Shown: positions 22,150 to 34,827, numbered from the stretch's first letter. The stretch: 64,000 bases of DNA from Anisus vortex (GCA_949126835.1 OX421505.1:1731587-1795586); one strand, 5' to 3'. Program-made: numbers and translations. The notes: generated by a model from the letters alone, not told the origin.

Positions 22150-24534
22150 TCCTTGCAAAGTTTTAGAATGGTTAATCTCAATAATACTCAATCTACTCTT
22201 ATATTTTCAGTTTATAAAAGGTTGGCTTTCTTGAATAGTTCAGGCAACCGATTTTATGTGTCAACTCCACTGAGATAACTTGTACAAAACTGAAGCTGAT
22301 CATAAAAAATAAAGGTTCTCTAAAGGTGAACATGTGTTCTAAACATACTTTCCTGTGTCACAGGCTATGTTCAGCAATTAAGGTTCTCCCCACCTACCTT
22401 GTTTATTTTCCTTACAACCCAGTCAGGAATTTTTTTCCCCTTCTTTTGGTGTGTTTTAGCCTAAGGTCAATTCAACAAAAAGCACATGACCAGGTCTCAC
22501 TCCTGACAGGGGATGGATTAAGTGGAAATGCTTGGCAAGTCAAGTTTGACAAGCAGGGAGAGAAGCCACATCATTAAGAGTTGCGTCCCCTTTCACACAA
22601 AGATAGAAGTTTGAGAAAAAAAAAGAACAGACATGAAACAATTAAAATTGATTACAGCTTTTAATAGTCACCAAAACATTTACATTGCAATGCTTGACAT
22701 ATCATTATAAATCTTGCTTGGCCAAAAGAAAATAAAAAACATTTTTTAAGTTTTAAAACACGAATAACATTTTATAGTTATGGAACCTCAAATAATATCT
22801 GACATTTGTTTAAACTAAAAGGAGAAAAAAAAAGTATACTGTTCTGATGGTGTTTTTTTTCTTTATTGTTGCAAATACCCCATTCTTTAAACACACAAAA
22901 ACTTCTCTCACCCGGTCAGTCACAGCAAAACACACACACAGTCCAATAGCTCAATTGCTGCCAAGCGGTGCAAGGAGATGGGCTGGTCGGTACATTTTTA
23001 ACACAGCAAACTATCTCGCACCAATAAATTTGAGCCCCTTGTTTTCAATGTACCCAACAACTTATTACTATTCATAAATTAGGAGAACAATTAACCCCTG
23101 TAGCTTTCTTCTAACTTAAACTTTAATTATATAAATCAAGACAGCATCTGAGTCTGAGCAATCTAAGCAGTTCTTTAAGCCTTGGGTGCTTGGCATTGTT
23201 GATACGGCTTAAAGCCATAATCTGGCCTCAACTACAACAAGCACAATAATTTCTCCAAGACAGGAAATACCCAAATAAAACCTTTACATTAGTGTGTTCT
23301 AATCAACCCTTGTGAAATACATGCTGGGGAATATTTATATAGGCTAGTACTAGTAGTGCTATTTGGGTTTAGACCAGCTGAAAAGAAGTGTATGTCCAGT
23401 AGTCTACAAGACCAACCACCTCTCTCTCTTTCAGAAACACTCGGAACAAAAATAAATCCGTGAATCTGACATAGGCTTCTCGTGTTTTGTCAGGGGGTCA
23501 ATGTCCTCAGGAAAAAAAGACATGCACTGCTAACAAAATCATTAGTGTGGTTATGGTTTTCATTTTGACCTCGTCAGTAGTATATGTACCACGTTATTTT
23601 GTAACTATGTACATACAACCCAAGTAGCCACAAGATACTACCAACAAAAAATAAATACAGCTTTATTCAAGAGGGCAATGGAGTTTCCCTAAAACACAAT
23701 TTTAGCCAGAGTAATTAATACATTAGAAATGGAACAATATTAGAAAATATATGTGATACATCTTTGGCATTCACACACAGACATACATCAATAATATCTT
23801 CATGGCCACAAGAGCAAAATCAGCAACCTTATACTCTAGGAACCATAACCCAACATTTGAAACATGATATCAGCACACACACACAAAATCATCGTATGAA
23901 CAGACAATAATCCCCTCTAGCCACGACCAATTTCGGAATGAAGCAAACAAAGAAGAAAATAAAAAGAAAGAAACAGATGTGTTGGAATTTTTCTAATTCA
24001 GTTCAAAGCTGCAATAAAACTCTCTGTTGAATTTGTTACATTTTTGGTGAAAGTAAAAAAAAAAAAAAAGGAAGAAAACACACAACGAGAAACGAGATGG
24101 ATCATCCACATTGAATAATAAACATTGAATGTAGGAATGAGACAAGCATTTGAAGTTTTCACATACAAAACAAATATATATATAGAGAAAAACAAAAATT
24201 GAGATAATGATGTGTTGGCATAACTCAGTCCACAGCTGCTGCTTGACTATACACTCCTCAGAAAGTACTTGTCTTCCTGGAAGAAAGACAAAGGGGAAAA
24301 CAAGGGCTAGACAAATTGTTATGCCGAAACATGCGATTCAAACAAATGTCTTCTTTTCCCCCTACTTTGGCTTACCCACACACTAATGCCGTGGACTTTC
24401 GCTTCTGACCTAACTTTTTTTTATATACATCATTTGTACGTGAAAGTTACGCCTTAATGCTCCTGACAATGAACTCTCCCTCAAATCATTTGGAAATTCT
24501 TAAACAATTCAGAAACCATAGTGTGAGTGTCTTA
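22150..24534 (-). other. No coding exon seen; possible distal part of a long ZNF706 3' UTR
   Basis: AT-rich sequence with A-rich runs and no convincing exon on either strand. A minus-strand AATAAA lies near 22860. ZNF706 ends at 26069 on the minus strand, and the vertebrate gene is known for a long 3' UTR, so transcription could extend here. Inference only. Confidence 0.25.
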
Positions 24535-24975
24535 AAGTTTAACAGTAGTGAATATACTGCAGCACAAGAAGAAAGTTTAACAGTAGTGAATATACTGCAG
24601 CACAAGAAGAAAGTTTAACAGTAGTGAATATACTGCAGCACAAGAAGAAAGTTTAACAGTAGTGAATATACTGCAGCACAAGAAGAAAGTTTAACAGTAG
24701 TGAATATACTGCAGCACAAGAAGAAAGTTTAACAGTAGTGAATATACTGCAGCACAAGAAGAAAGTTTAACAGTAGTGAATATACTGCAGCACAAGAAGA
24801 AAGTTTAACAGTAGTGAATATACTGCAGCACAAGAAGAAAGTTTAACAGTAGTGAATATACTGCAGCACAAGAAGAAAGTTTAACAGTAGTGAATATACT
24901 GCAGCACAAGAAGAAAGTTTAACAGTAGTGAATATACTGCAGCACAAGAAGAATGTTTAACAGTAGTGAATATAC
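24535..24975. repeat. 38-bp minisatellite, about 11.6 copies
   Basis: Unit AAAGTTTAACAGTAGTGAAT + atactgcagcacaagaag, almost without variation (one aatgtt variant in the last unit). The high identity suggests recent expansion. Confidence 0.96.
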
Positions 24976-25007
24976 TTAGTAACGTATCCCTCTTAGACCA
25001 ACGTGAT

Positions 25008-25438
25008 CCACAGGGGCCGTATAGCAACAGTTCACGAGTTTCCACTGCCATGGCGTAGAAAGGGATTTTGTGGCCGGCACAATACCCAGCCGCCTTTTTT
25101 TTTTGGCGCAGACCTTTTTCAGGTACTCATCAGTGTTGTGTCCCTGAGTCTACCCAGCTCTGATGGGAACCTGACATTAGTTGGGGTAAAGTAAAGGCGG
25201 CTGGGCATTGTGCTGGCCCCACATCCCCTAGTATGCCGTGGCCACAGAAACTGGTGAACGCTGCTTCACCGGCCCTATGATCACTTTGGTCCGAAGGGTA
25301 CTTTACTTTTTACTTACATCAGTGTTGTGCAGACTTGGGGAAACACCTGGGTAAAGTCCTAATCTGCACAAGGATTTGAACCGAGAACCTTTGGGTAACA
25401 GCCAAGTTCCCTGCTGTAGGACCACCATACCCCATAGA
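25008..25438. mobile_element. Cluster of SINE family A pieces in opposite orientations
   Basis: 25011-25100 is a reversed family A tail (ggccggcacaatacccagccgcc). 25138-25310 is a forward 3' half (gtccctgagtctacccagct ... ggtgaacgctgcttcaccgg). 25325-25438 is a reversed head (aaggatttgaaccgagaacc ... gtaggaccaccatacccc). The first two form an imperfect inverted repeat. Confidence 0.8.
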
Positions 25439-26068
25439 GTGTACATATCTTGGTCTAAATTAAAATTGTGTCTGTGGACATTTCAGTACTCTCACAAAAG
25501 TCTATTCTGAGCTAATATGATTTCCTTTTTTTTTACATTTTAAGTTACTACAAAATTCAGTTTTTAGAAAATGGATCATTTTCAAGGGCGAACTATGCAC
25601 AGTATATCAACAGCAGCACAAGAAGAAGGGGGCAGTCCAGTAATACTTTAAACCCTTTTCATTTTGGAGTCAGCTAAATACAAATCGACATAATTTAATT
25701 AATATACTGAAAAAACAAAATAAGCCCAATTCACAACCATTAGCTTACTTTCCCTTTTTAACAACCTTTATTTATGCCTAGCTACAGTACATTTTAATAA
25801 AAATCAAAGTAAACTGGTGAATGCTGCTGCACTGGCCCTCTGGATCAAATTGGCCTGGTAGGATGAATTAAATTTTTTAAACTCTACTAAAGCAGTATTT
25901 GTAAGCATATTTGTTTTAGGCAGACGGGCTAATACAATACTATGTTTGGCAAGCAAAGAGTTCAATACTGTACAATATCTTCCTTATTTTAAATCTCTGT
26001 CATCATCTTTTATCCCTAAATGGTGCGTGTCCCTGCTACAAATATCAAATTGGTCTGAAAATCACCTG

Positions 26069-26842
26069 TCACACATCCTTCAGTTCATCGGGTAGTGGAT
26101 TCTTGGGGTGCTTGTTTTCAAAGTGCTGCTTGAATGTCTTGGGATCTGGCATCTGAGCCTAAGAACAACAACATGGTGACATTGTTAAAACCATTGATAA
26201 TAAACACAAAGAAATTGGCAATGAAAAGTGCTTACAACTGAACACACAGGAAAGTGAATAGAACTGAGTAAGATTTTCTCTGGAACTATTAAGGTCCATA
26301 GAGCGAGTTATGTGGGCATCTGGATCAGAGTCCAAGCACAGACCTAAAGCCCATCTGAGATGCAGTTATTCATCTCTAAAGTTTCTGGCTACTGTATAAA
26401 GAGTGGAGGTTGCCCCTCCAGTTCAAGGCTAGCCTCAATGCAGCCTGTCTGTCATAGGATGTCTTAAAAGTCCATTTTGCTTTAATGCAGTAATATTTGA
26501 GGTGCCCTAGTGGCTTGTCCATATGGCCCCAGGAAGCTACCTTCAACGACAAACTGTATGGTGGACTGGAGAAACTGACAACCACAGCGCAGTTCTTCTC
26601 AAGTATTGGACTTGTTTAAATCCTCCATAATAACACTTGAGAACAAAGTCAAGAAGAAGTAGAAGACTGCTATATATTTTTGCTCGCTGCTCACCTTACA
26701 AACAGGACACATGTGAACTAGAGCCTTGGCTGCTGCCTTCTTTTGCTCTTGGAAAGTTGTGCTGCCCTTCTTCAAATCAGCAGCTTTCTTGGCTGCCTTC
26801 TGTTGGGACTGTATCTTCTGCTGGCCACGAGCCATTGTCCCT
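26069..26842 (-). CDS. ZNF706: Zinc finger protein 706 orthologue
   Basis: Two coding exons on the minus strand give 76 residues, the length of human ZNF706. Exon 26842-26695 follows an acceptor (ctttaag), starts at ATG 26835 and encodes MARGQQKIQSQQKAAKKAAD to CPVCK, ending at a GTGAGC donor. Exon 26158-26069 encodes AQMPDPKTFKQHFENKHPKN to LKDV and a TGA. The MARGQQKIQSQQK start and MPDPKTFKQHFE.KHPK.PLP block match the vertebrate protein. One C2H2 finger is formed by CPVC and HFENKH and is split by the intron. The N-terminal half is Lys/Gln/Ala-rich, as in the 4F5/SERF-like family. The vertebrate protein is a small nuclear factor linked to stem-cell state and protein aggregation; function here is by homology. 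Confidence 0.95.
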
Positions 26843-27067
26843 CTTAAAGTAAAAATCATACAGCACAATAAACACTCAGCTACACAAAGTTTTGACGCGG
26901 ACAGATTTTAAAAGCCATCAATTTATTACTCAAGCATTACAATTGACTAGAAAAAAACAACAAGTTTAACTTGTCCAAATTATGTTAAATCAGCTTATAA
27001 TTTCTTTTGTCGATATGATATTGCTAACAAAAAAATGAATGAAATTATTTTTTTAGATACTAATCTA

Positions 27068-28234
27068 CCGTATATACTCGCGTATAAGTCGCGCCCCTAG
27101 TTTAAGTTTTTTTTCTTATATGTTGTCTTTGACCCGCGCATAAGTCGCACCCCGACTTCCCGGGTTACACTGCCTTTTAATATCTCAAACATGCATACCT
27201 TTTAAACATAAAAGTTACTAAATATTCACCCTAATTTGGAAACTTTCCTTAAAAAATGGTTTTAATCGTGCATAAGGCAAACATAATCAAATAAAGACAG
27301 GGCTTCATTTATTTTAAACAACCAATCAATAGGCCTACAGACATTAGTGAGATGGGAAAGTATGGTATCTGTTTCTTCATCCAAGTCCCTTTCCCTACTC
27401 AAGTTCCTATCCCTATTGTAACACTACACAAAAAGTCTCTGAAGTACGTCATTAGACTCAATGTCGCCTAGACTGGAGACTGGGAGGCGCCGGCATTTAT
27501 GACGCGCTATACATGTGTCCTAATTACCATTAACATTGTTTGTAATGATTTCAAATGCGTCTGTGCGACCGACAAATAATAAGCTGTGTCTTTTTCAACT
27601 CTTACATGCAACTAATGAAAAATAAAACACACTATTTACATTTCACGCGTCCATCTGCCGATCGTAGTTTTGGAAATATTACCAGAACCTAGCGCGGTTT
27701 TATCGGAATACTCAACACTGTCTTATTAGTAGGCCATAGCCTATAAGCCTAGACTCTAAGTACTAAATAAAACGCATCTTAAAAGCTTACTGGCCTACCT
27801 ACATTATAGTTATAGGCCTAGACAGGCTTTCACACATTTACGTTTCTTTCCATACTGTAATTTGCGTTCAATAAGCCTACCAAAAAAATGTCGCCTTTAC
27901 TTTAAACTTACGCTACGTTTCGGCCCAAAAATTCAAAGGAAAAGCATTGGGGCGGTCTGAACAACCTAAAATATTTGTCGATTTCAATTTCAGTTATATA
28001 AAGATAGCAATATGTAACTTACGAAAGTTTTCTAAATGTAAAATGTATGCCTACGCATATCCTAATATTCTACATAACTCCAATCAACTATACGGGTTAT
28101 GTTGGTAACTTTATGACAGAGTAGTGATGTTTTTCAAACTTTTCAAAAACAGTGTTGGGTGTATAAGTCGCACCCCTACTTTTTGTCTAAATTTTTGGTA
28201 AAAAAAAGTGTGACTTATACGCGAGTATATACGG
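27068..28234. mobile_element. Non-autonomous inverted-repeat DNA transposon, TA flanks (1.17 kb)
   Basis: Left end CCGTATATACTCGCGTATAA at 27068 and its inverted copy ending at 28234, flanked by TA on both sides (27066-27067, 28235-28236). The ataagtcgc-rcccc motif recurs inside both ends (27137, 28158), so the right end can also fold on itself. No transposase frame is seen. TA duplication suggests a Tc1/mariner/pogo-type element. It sits in the presumed first intron of ZNF706. Confidence 0.82.
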
Positions 28235-28236
28235 TA

Positions 28237-29433
28237 AATCAAATAAATATAGGGACAAATCCAAAGGAGATACAAATGATCAAATGTGGAGCCCACAACT
28301 TATTGGTGGGCCTATTTGTATGATACATTCCAAAAGACTCAACCTGCTCTTTTTAATTGCTGGACCCTTTACAACTAAAGTTATTGAATATCATTATTGA
28401 ATGATTATTGTCATAAGCATGACATAAGGTCTACTGCAACATTTCTCTTTTTTTTTCAGGACTCAGTCGATGAGTCGTTGTTTATTTTTTACTCATTACC
28501 CACAGACATTTTTATTGACTTTACTAGCCTAATGTAATTATGTAATAAGAATGTAATAAGAAATTATTTTTCAAATCTAATTTATCTTCCTTTTGCGTCC
28601 CCGTATGGAATGGCAACCTGGCATTTAGGAAACACTCGTCTACAGACTAGTATTTGTTTTGACAATTTGTAAGGCTTAGATAGGTCTAGACTAGAAATTA
28701 TTGGATTTGACGCACATAAAATGCAACAAAATAATACACTCCCAAAGTGAACTAAGTCAAAGTATTATTTGAGGGCCTTTTTAAAACAAATTTTGAAAGA
28801 AAAAAAACTAGACTAGGTAGGCCTACTACTATAGGCATAGGATAGGCATTTATTACATGCCACATAATTTAGGAATGACTTTTTAAAATATTTTAATTCA
28901 AAACTTTATGGTGTACATCATGGCACGTGGCATGTGTCTGATGTGTAAAGTAAATTTAAATGGCTTTCCTCATAGTGACTAAGAAAAAAGAATATATCAA
29001 TTCAATAATCAATAGGCCTATTTGAAGTATTTGACAACATCTGCTGGACCTGGAATATGAATAGCCGCCTATGCCCTATGCCTATCTAGCCTAAATTAAA
29101 ATATCTTAAGAATCTATTTTACTATTTTCCCTTTACGATTTGTATTAAAAGCAATATAATCTTTACAATCTAAATTTAAGTAACCATAAGTTACATTCGT
29201 GTATTTAATTTAGAGTAAAATAATGCGTTCGCTTCGCTTCCTTGATCAGACCTAACCGACTTGCACCACCAGCGGCAGTTGTTATCGATAAAAGGTATAA
29301 TACCTTATAATTATAACATTTTTCGAGGTACTATATTTGTTCTATTACGCTTATTTCAATTCTTACGTTTGAAATTAAAATTTACATCTGGTATAGGTAA
29401 CAAGTTTATTAAAATCGGTAACTAAAAAATACC
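28237..29433. other. Presumed first-intron sequence of ZNF706
   Basis: AT-rich with two TAGGCCTA octamers (28818, 29013). No exon, RNA gene or mobile element recognised. Confidence 0.45.
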
Positions 29434-29530
29434 TGAAGCTAAGCCGTCCAGAAAACAGATAGACCAAACAACAATGTTGTTTACTTCGTTGACCGCTTCG
29501 GATTTGCACACGACTCGACTCGGTGTAAAG
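29434..29530 (-). promoter_or_regulatory. Possible ZNF706 5' non-coding exon and promoter
   Basis: On the minus strand a good donor (cttcag/gtattt) occurs at 29434/29433. Upstream sequence is locally richer in CpG (cgttgaccgcttcgg, cacgactcgactcgg) than its surroundings. The coding exon at 26842 begins just after an acceptor, so a non-coding first exon must exist; this is the best candidate I see. Confidence 0.35.
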
Positions 29531-30488
29531 GGAAAGAAAAATGGTAGTTATATGGCTATCAAACGTTATATATATTTCTTAACATAAAAAAATTTCTAAT
29601 AAGGTCTCTTTAAATTGTATGCAAAATTATTTTCATCAAATTTTTTAAATATTTGTTGGCTTTATAAAATTAAACAATATTTAAAAAAAATTATTTTGAT
29701 TATTGGACAAAATTTTTAATGGGTGGTCTTCAAAAACGTAACCGTAAAATCAAATAAAATGCTAAATTTAAACATTGCTCAGAATATGAAAATAAAATTT
29801 CACATTTGTATGCAATGTTATGAAAGGTTATTATGGTATAAGATCAATAAGAACCATATGGCGTTTTTTTCTATTACAAAATTGTATGAAGCATGGTGAT
29901 TGGGGGAAAATGTAACTTCACTTCGTAATTTTGATAATTATAGATTATAGGCATTGGCCTGCCTAGGGCCCTAATAAAAAATATACTCTAGTAGGATAAA
30001 TTCTTGAAAAAAAGACACAATATATAAAGTTTGAATGCAACCGAGTTGGGCACTAGATCTAGTAATAATCTTAAAGCTAATCGAAAATGCAATCTAGCGG
30101 TTGCATTAGTCTGAAATCTCTGTGTGTAAACAAAATATCTTCATTCATTCCCCCTTTTTTTCTGTGTATTTTCCCAGTTATCTCTCTTTGTTTACAAATA
30201 GTTCATGAACAGTTATAAAGTCTCAGAAAAAGCGGCATAAACAGGGTTGGAGTATCCATTAAGCAAAATATAAGCACTAGCATAAAGCCTACAAGGGAAG
30301 GGGGGCATCAAAGAAACTTACACAGTCCATTACCAGTGCCGGTTTAAGACCGTGAGGAGTCCCTATAAGCACTAACTAAACGATCATGGTGCCCCCCCCT
30401 CTTTCCCCCGGACATGGATAAAGGTATAGTCCTACTATAGAAACAAAAATCCCGCGATGCTCCGTTACTGTTTATTTGCAGTTTGATT
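29531..30488. other. Intergenic stretch
   Basis: AT-rich sequence; nothing recognisable on either strand. Confidence 0.55.
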
Positions 30489-31250
30489 CATCATCATCAT
30501 CATCTCTGGCGCTACAGCCCATGGAGGGCTCTGGCCTGCCTCACCACCTCCTTCCACTCGGACCTGAAGCCGGCTGGTCCAGCGGTTAGTTCACCGGACT
30601 GTCAACCAAAAACCAACGGTCAGGTCGCGGGTTCTATCCCTGCCACCGACGGATCCCTGTCGCCCTGCAGGATTTTTGGGCCTAGTGGACGTAATAATCT
30701 GCTATCTAGAAGGAACGTCATTGCTTTCCTTCTTTTTCCAGGCCTGTACCCCGATCTGTCGTAGATCCATCGGATCTCGACATCGTCCAACCATCTCAGT
30801 CTGGGTCTGCCTTTAGGTCGTTTTCCTCTGGGGTTCTGAGCATAGGTTTAAATCACTTTCGCTCCTCTGCTGTTAGGCATTGGTTCCAGGTGGCCTGTCC
30901 AGCGTAGTATGCCCTTTTTTTTTTATATTTCGGCCACAATAGTAGGATCTTCATATAGCTCGTAGATCTCTCTGTTGGTGCGCATTCTCCATATCCCTCT
31001 TTATTTTTGGTTGGTCCAACAAATTTTCTGATGACTTTTCTTTCCCAGGTGTTTAGTATGTTTTCTGTACTTTTTGTGAGTGTCCAGGTCTCACTGCCAT
31101 AAGTCACCACTGGCCTTATTATTGTTTTGTAGGTGGGGTTTTTTTCTTGAGATATTTTTCTTTTTGAGCATGTTGTAGCTACTGTAGTAGGTTTTATTGC
31201 CTGCTGCTATTCTTTCCTTTATTTCTGCTAAAATTTCATTTTTTTTCAGT
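30489..31250 (-). mobile_element. LINE 3' fragment interrupted by a SINE
   Basis: The minus strand at 31110-30853 reads TYGSETWTLTKSTENILNTW and ERKVIRKFVGP, the C-terminal hallmark of jockey/CR1-like reverse transcriptases. The element continues to a (GAT)n tail at 30489-30503. A family B SINE (30569-30720) interrupts it. Confidence 0.82.
30569..30720 (+). mobile_element. SINE family B, inserted into an older LINE
   Basis: Head AGCCGGCTGGTCCAGCGGTT with A-box TGGTCCAGCGG and B-box-like GGTTCTATCCC, body gacggatccctgtcgccctgcagg, tail GGACGTAATAATCTGCTATC + tagaaggaacgtc. Complete except for the terminal ataagataag. Confidence 0.9.
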
Positions 31251-31689
31251 GATCCTAAATACTTAAAGTTTGCAGTTTGATTAGGGATTTAAATATAATA
31301 AATATAATGATGCATTAAAAAAAATGTTTTTAGATAGGCCTAAATATGTGTCTGAGTAATTGCAGTAGAGGATGGGGATCTGGAATTTTTAATAAATTTT
31401 TTTCCTTTTTTTTTCTTTTAACGTTATGACGATTTATAACAAAATATTACTTTTTCAATAGTTTAGAGGAAATGTTTACATCAGTTCAAAACAAGCCTGT
31501 TGTAATTTTCCCCCCCCCCCCCGCCCAAACCAAAAAATACCCCCCCCCCCTTGAGGTTCCCCCTTCCTGCTCACTTTATTATTCCTCTTTCTTTGTCCCT
31601 CGGATTGCCTTTTTGTGAGTCTTCCGCGTGCCATTGAAAATTGCTCTGCGTGCCAAGTCTGGCACGCGTGCCGTAGGTTGCCGACCCCT

Positions 31690-32690
31690 GGTCGAGAGTA
31701 TTATACTTATAATAGTAATAATAATAATATTTGTATAGCGCTGCCAACAAACATAATGTAAGCTCAGAGCGCGTTTAACATACAACTAAGAATACGGATA
31801 TTACCCTAGCCCAGGTGACAGAGCTAAATTGATGATTAAAGAAGACAAAACAAATAAATGTAGTATTAACCGACCCAACCCATAAATAAGACAGTAAGTT
31901 TCTAAAGCATGTTAAATGTTATCTAAGGTAAATATTGAAATAATGAGTTTTTAAGTTCTGTTTGTACTTGAACACGGATGATATACAAATTACATAGGGG
32001 AACCTGGGGTAAAACGAGATACTTAAGGGAAAAAACCCTGTCGTATCAAAGATAACATTGACATGTAAACGACATTCTGTGTACTGAACAAGCAAGTAGT
32101 GGACAACAATGTCACAACAAAAAAATATGAGATTTGTTAGTTTCAACCCTATTACATATTTATATATCGCTATTTATAACAAAGTCTTCGAATGCGCTTT
32201 ATATTTACCATATGTTATTAAAATAAATCGAAAAAGTGTCCTTTAAATTTTGTTTAAAATATGTCTATATTGTCAGCTTGTGTAATTGTGTTCGGAAGTT
32301 CATTCCACCACAGAGGTACAACGACGCTGTAGAAGTGAGCTGCAAATGTTTACTTTTTTACGCTTGGTACCTTAATGAGCTGTAGATGAGTTTTGTCCTC
32401 TTTATCTCTGATGTGTGTAGCTCGACCATGGATCTCATGTAAGCTACTGTGGATGCGAGATTGACCATGTCGGCTTTTTTAGAGCATATAGTCAAAACTT
32501 TGAATTTTATCCTCAGAGTTATAGGTAGCCTGTGCAATTTTTTTAGACAGATTGTTGAGTTGTCTTCATTGTTCAGAACAATTTTCGTAGCAATGTTTTG
32601 GACCCTTAGTAGTTTTTTCAAATCACACTCTGGCAGTCCCATGTAGCCTACAGACAGTTCGCGTAGTCTAGAGGAGAGATTACCCGGCCT
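31690..32690 (-). mobile_element. Decayed LINE with agcgctgcc...gctcagagcgc 3' tail
   Basis: Minus strand 32642-32358 reads GLPECDLKKLLRVQNIATKI and LKKLHRLPITLRIKFKVLTI, the typical C-terminal region of a jockey/CR1-like RT. The 3' part at 31690-31900 carries the gtatagcgctgcc-aacaaacataatgtaagctcag tail also seen at 16.74 kb. Linking the two parts into one element is inference from orientation. Confidence 0.65.
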
Positions 32691-32771
32691 CGATTAATGT
32701 CTCACTTTCCAGTCTTTGTATAAGCTTATTCCTCATTGCAGATTTACATATAAGGCCCATTTAAAGCTAAA

Positions 32772-32925
32772 CGCTGTGGCCCGTTAGCATACCGGACTGT
32801 CAACTAAACGACCTGGGTTATAGCCCTGCCGCCGACCAATCCCTGCTGCCCTGCAGAGGTTTTGGACCAAGGACGTACTAATCTTAGGCTATATCTAGAA
32901 GGAACGTCTGTAAACTTGAAGTCAA
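32772..32925 (+). mobile_element. Diverged SINE family B copy
   Basis: gcccgttagcataccggact, cctgggttatagccctgccg, ccctgcagaggttttggacc and tctagaaggaacgtctgtaa match family B in order. It ends 12 bases before the Harbinger-like element. Confidence 0.82.
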
Positions 32926-33310
32926 TATTTAGCTTAGGGGACGTCCATTAATTACGTCAACAAAATAGGGGGGAGGGGGGGTCTGAAAAAGTTTGACAAT
33001 TGTTGACACGGGGGAGGGGGGGAGGTCAAGAAAAGTTGACGTCAACAATGTTACTTTTTATGAAACAAATAATGTTACAAATTTATTACAAAATTCTACA
33101 TTTGTCCTGTTCAACTAACGTAGATAACATGTAAAAATATAGTTTTACGTTAATACAAATATAGCAATTATGGAAACTACAATTGACAGGTCATTTTAGT
33201 GTTCATCTTGTTAATTTGTAGATCTATGTATGGGTGGAAAATAATGCAATCGTTAGCAAGGCAGTGTGACCGACCAAAATTGTAGAAAACCTCACCTTCG
33301 ATGTCTAGCA

Positions 33311-33766
33311 TAGGGTTACCAGACACATGGGTATCAAAAGGAGGACATTGTGTTTCAATTGGATAGTTTTGCATTAAACCCGCAATCAATGTAATTTTTT
33401 TACCAGAGCTGCCACTAAGTTTAAGTGTGTATTGGTAAACTGAGCAAGAAACAGTTTTGTTAAAAATAACATATAAATTCACTGTAGGCTGATGGGCAGC
33501 TTACATTTGGTTGGGCAACTTTAAAGCTCATGCAAGAGTCTTTTAAAAAAGACAATTCTTTTCTTGCACAAATGATCACCTGTTTATTAATTATATTCTT
33601 AACTTGTTAATACTTTTTTAAATATGTATTTGTCTTTATGCATACAAATTATAAATTATTACAATAGTTGGACATTTTAAAGGTTTTGTTCTTTGCCTGC
33701 CGGACGGAGGACAAGAATCTAAAAAGAAGGACATGTCCTCCTTTTGCCGGACGTCTGGCAACCCTA
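33311..33766. mobile_element. hAT-like MITE (456 bp) nested in the Harbinger-like element
   Basis: Ends TAGGGTTACCAGAC and, reversed, TAGGGTTGCCAGAC, followed in both by a caaaaggaggacat block. Flanked by an 8-bp duplication GTCTAGCA/GTCTAGCG (33303-33310, 33767-33774), the length expected for hAT. Confidence 0.85.
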
Positions 33767-33837
33767 GTCTAGCGAGACATGGTGGCTGGAATAACAAAGG
33801 AACATAAACACACCAACAAACTGTCTGCCAGAGCCTT

Positions 33838-33990
33838 CACAAGCTTATTTGGCGCCCCAGGGCAAACGTTTCAGCGATGCCCACTTGCATACTGTAACTG
33901 CTTTGTTTAGTGCTATATTTAGACATTTAGACTATATTTGCCGCCCCCTAAAAGCGTCGCCCCAGGGCATATGCCCCCCTTCACCTTCCC
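33838..33990 (+). repeat. GGCGCCCCAGGGCAAA dispersed repeat, copy 1
   Basis: ggcgccccagggcaaacgtt, gcatactgtaactgctttgtttagtgctatattta, atttgccgccccctaaaag and cgccccagggcatatgcccc recur in reverse order at 41571-41752. Family unknown. Confidence 0.75.
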
Positions 33991-34150
33991 CCAACACCCC
34001 CTCAAACCCTTTGTGGGGGAACTGCTGTCTGCAGAGTACTTTCAGAAACCCAATGTTTTGCCGCTCAGTACATCTAAATTAGGCACCAGAGACTGCAATG
34101 GCGTTCATTATGGAAACAATGTAAGCGATGGCTGGGATTGGCAATAGAAC

Positions 34151-34459
34151 GAGTGGCGTATTTAGGCATGTTCCACATAAAAAAAGCCCCCACACATCCC
34201 AAAATCATTTTTGTTTAGTGACATCCCCATTTTTTTCGTTTAAAATGTAAAATAACATTCATTTATTCCCCTACAATTTTAAGCGCTCCAGTCCAACCAA
34301 GCTAAGCGCAAGATAAAAAGTATTTATGATTTTATAGAATGTAACATGAATTAACGGCATATTTCTGAAATAGGCCTATGTGGAAGGCAGGGACGAGGTC
34401 ATGAGGGGCCCCCACATAAATTTGGGAACAAGGCCCAAACAATCCTAAATATGGCCCTG
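34151..34459. mobile_element. hAT-like MITE (309 bp)
   Basis: Ends GAGTGGCGTATTTAGG and, reversed, CAGGGCCATATTTAGG, with an exact 8-bp flanking duplication AATAGAAC (34143-34150, 34460-34467). Nested in the Harbinger-like element. Confidence 0.82.
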
Positions 34460-34827
34460 AATAGAACTAAAAACAACAATAGGCCCTCTCTGAGACTATA
34501 AGTAATGTTTGCAAAGCATTGAATGAAGTGTTTTGTGTGAATCTCCAACATGGTTATTTTAAAATATTTCCTTCAGAAAAATTATTCGTAGCCCACCACA
34601 TGAAGTACGAAATATTTAGCCTACCTCATTTCCTTTTAACATCCCTAATTCTGACATATAGACTAATTTATTTTTGCTGACTACGATATAATAGGTGAAA
34701 TGTTACAATTAAGTCGATTAGGCTACATAGATCTATTTAGTAATTTTTATGTTTTAATTTCTAATTTTCTGGAAAAATTGTATGAGATAAAAATATATTA
34801 TAATATAACATTATAATATATTAGTAT

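Noticed and set aside
24535..24975. CRISPR-like array of 38-bp direct repeats
   Set aside because: Copies are contiguous with no spacers, in eukaryotic DNA; it is a minisatellite.
32358..32642. Stand-alone small gene on the minus strand
   Set aside because: The LKKLHRLPITLRIKFK signature is LINE reverse transcriptase; there is no start context or downstream signal.
33849..34147. Proline-rich open frames as genes
   Set aside because: The same sequence recurs inverted at 41.57-41.75 kb and is a dispersed repeat.
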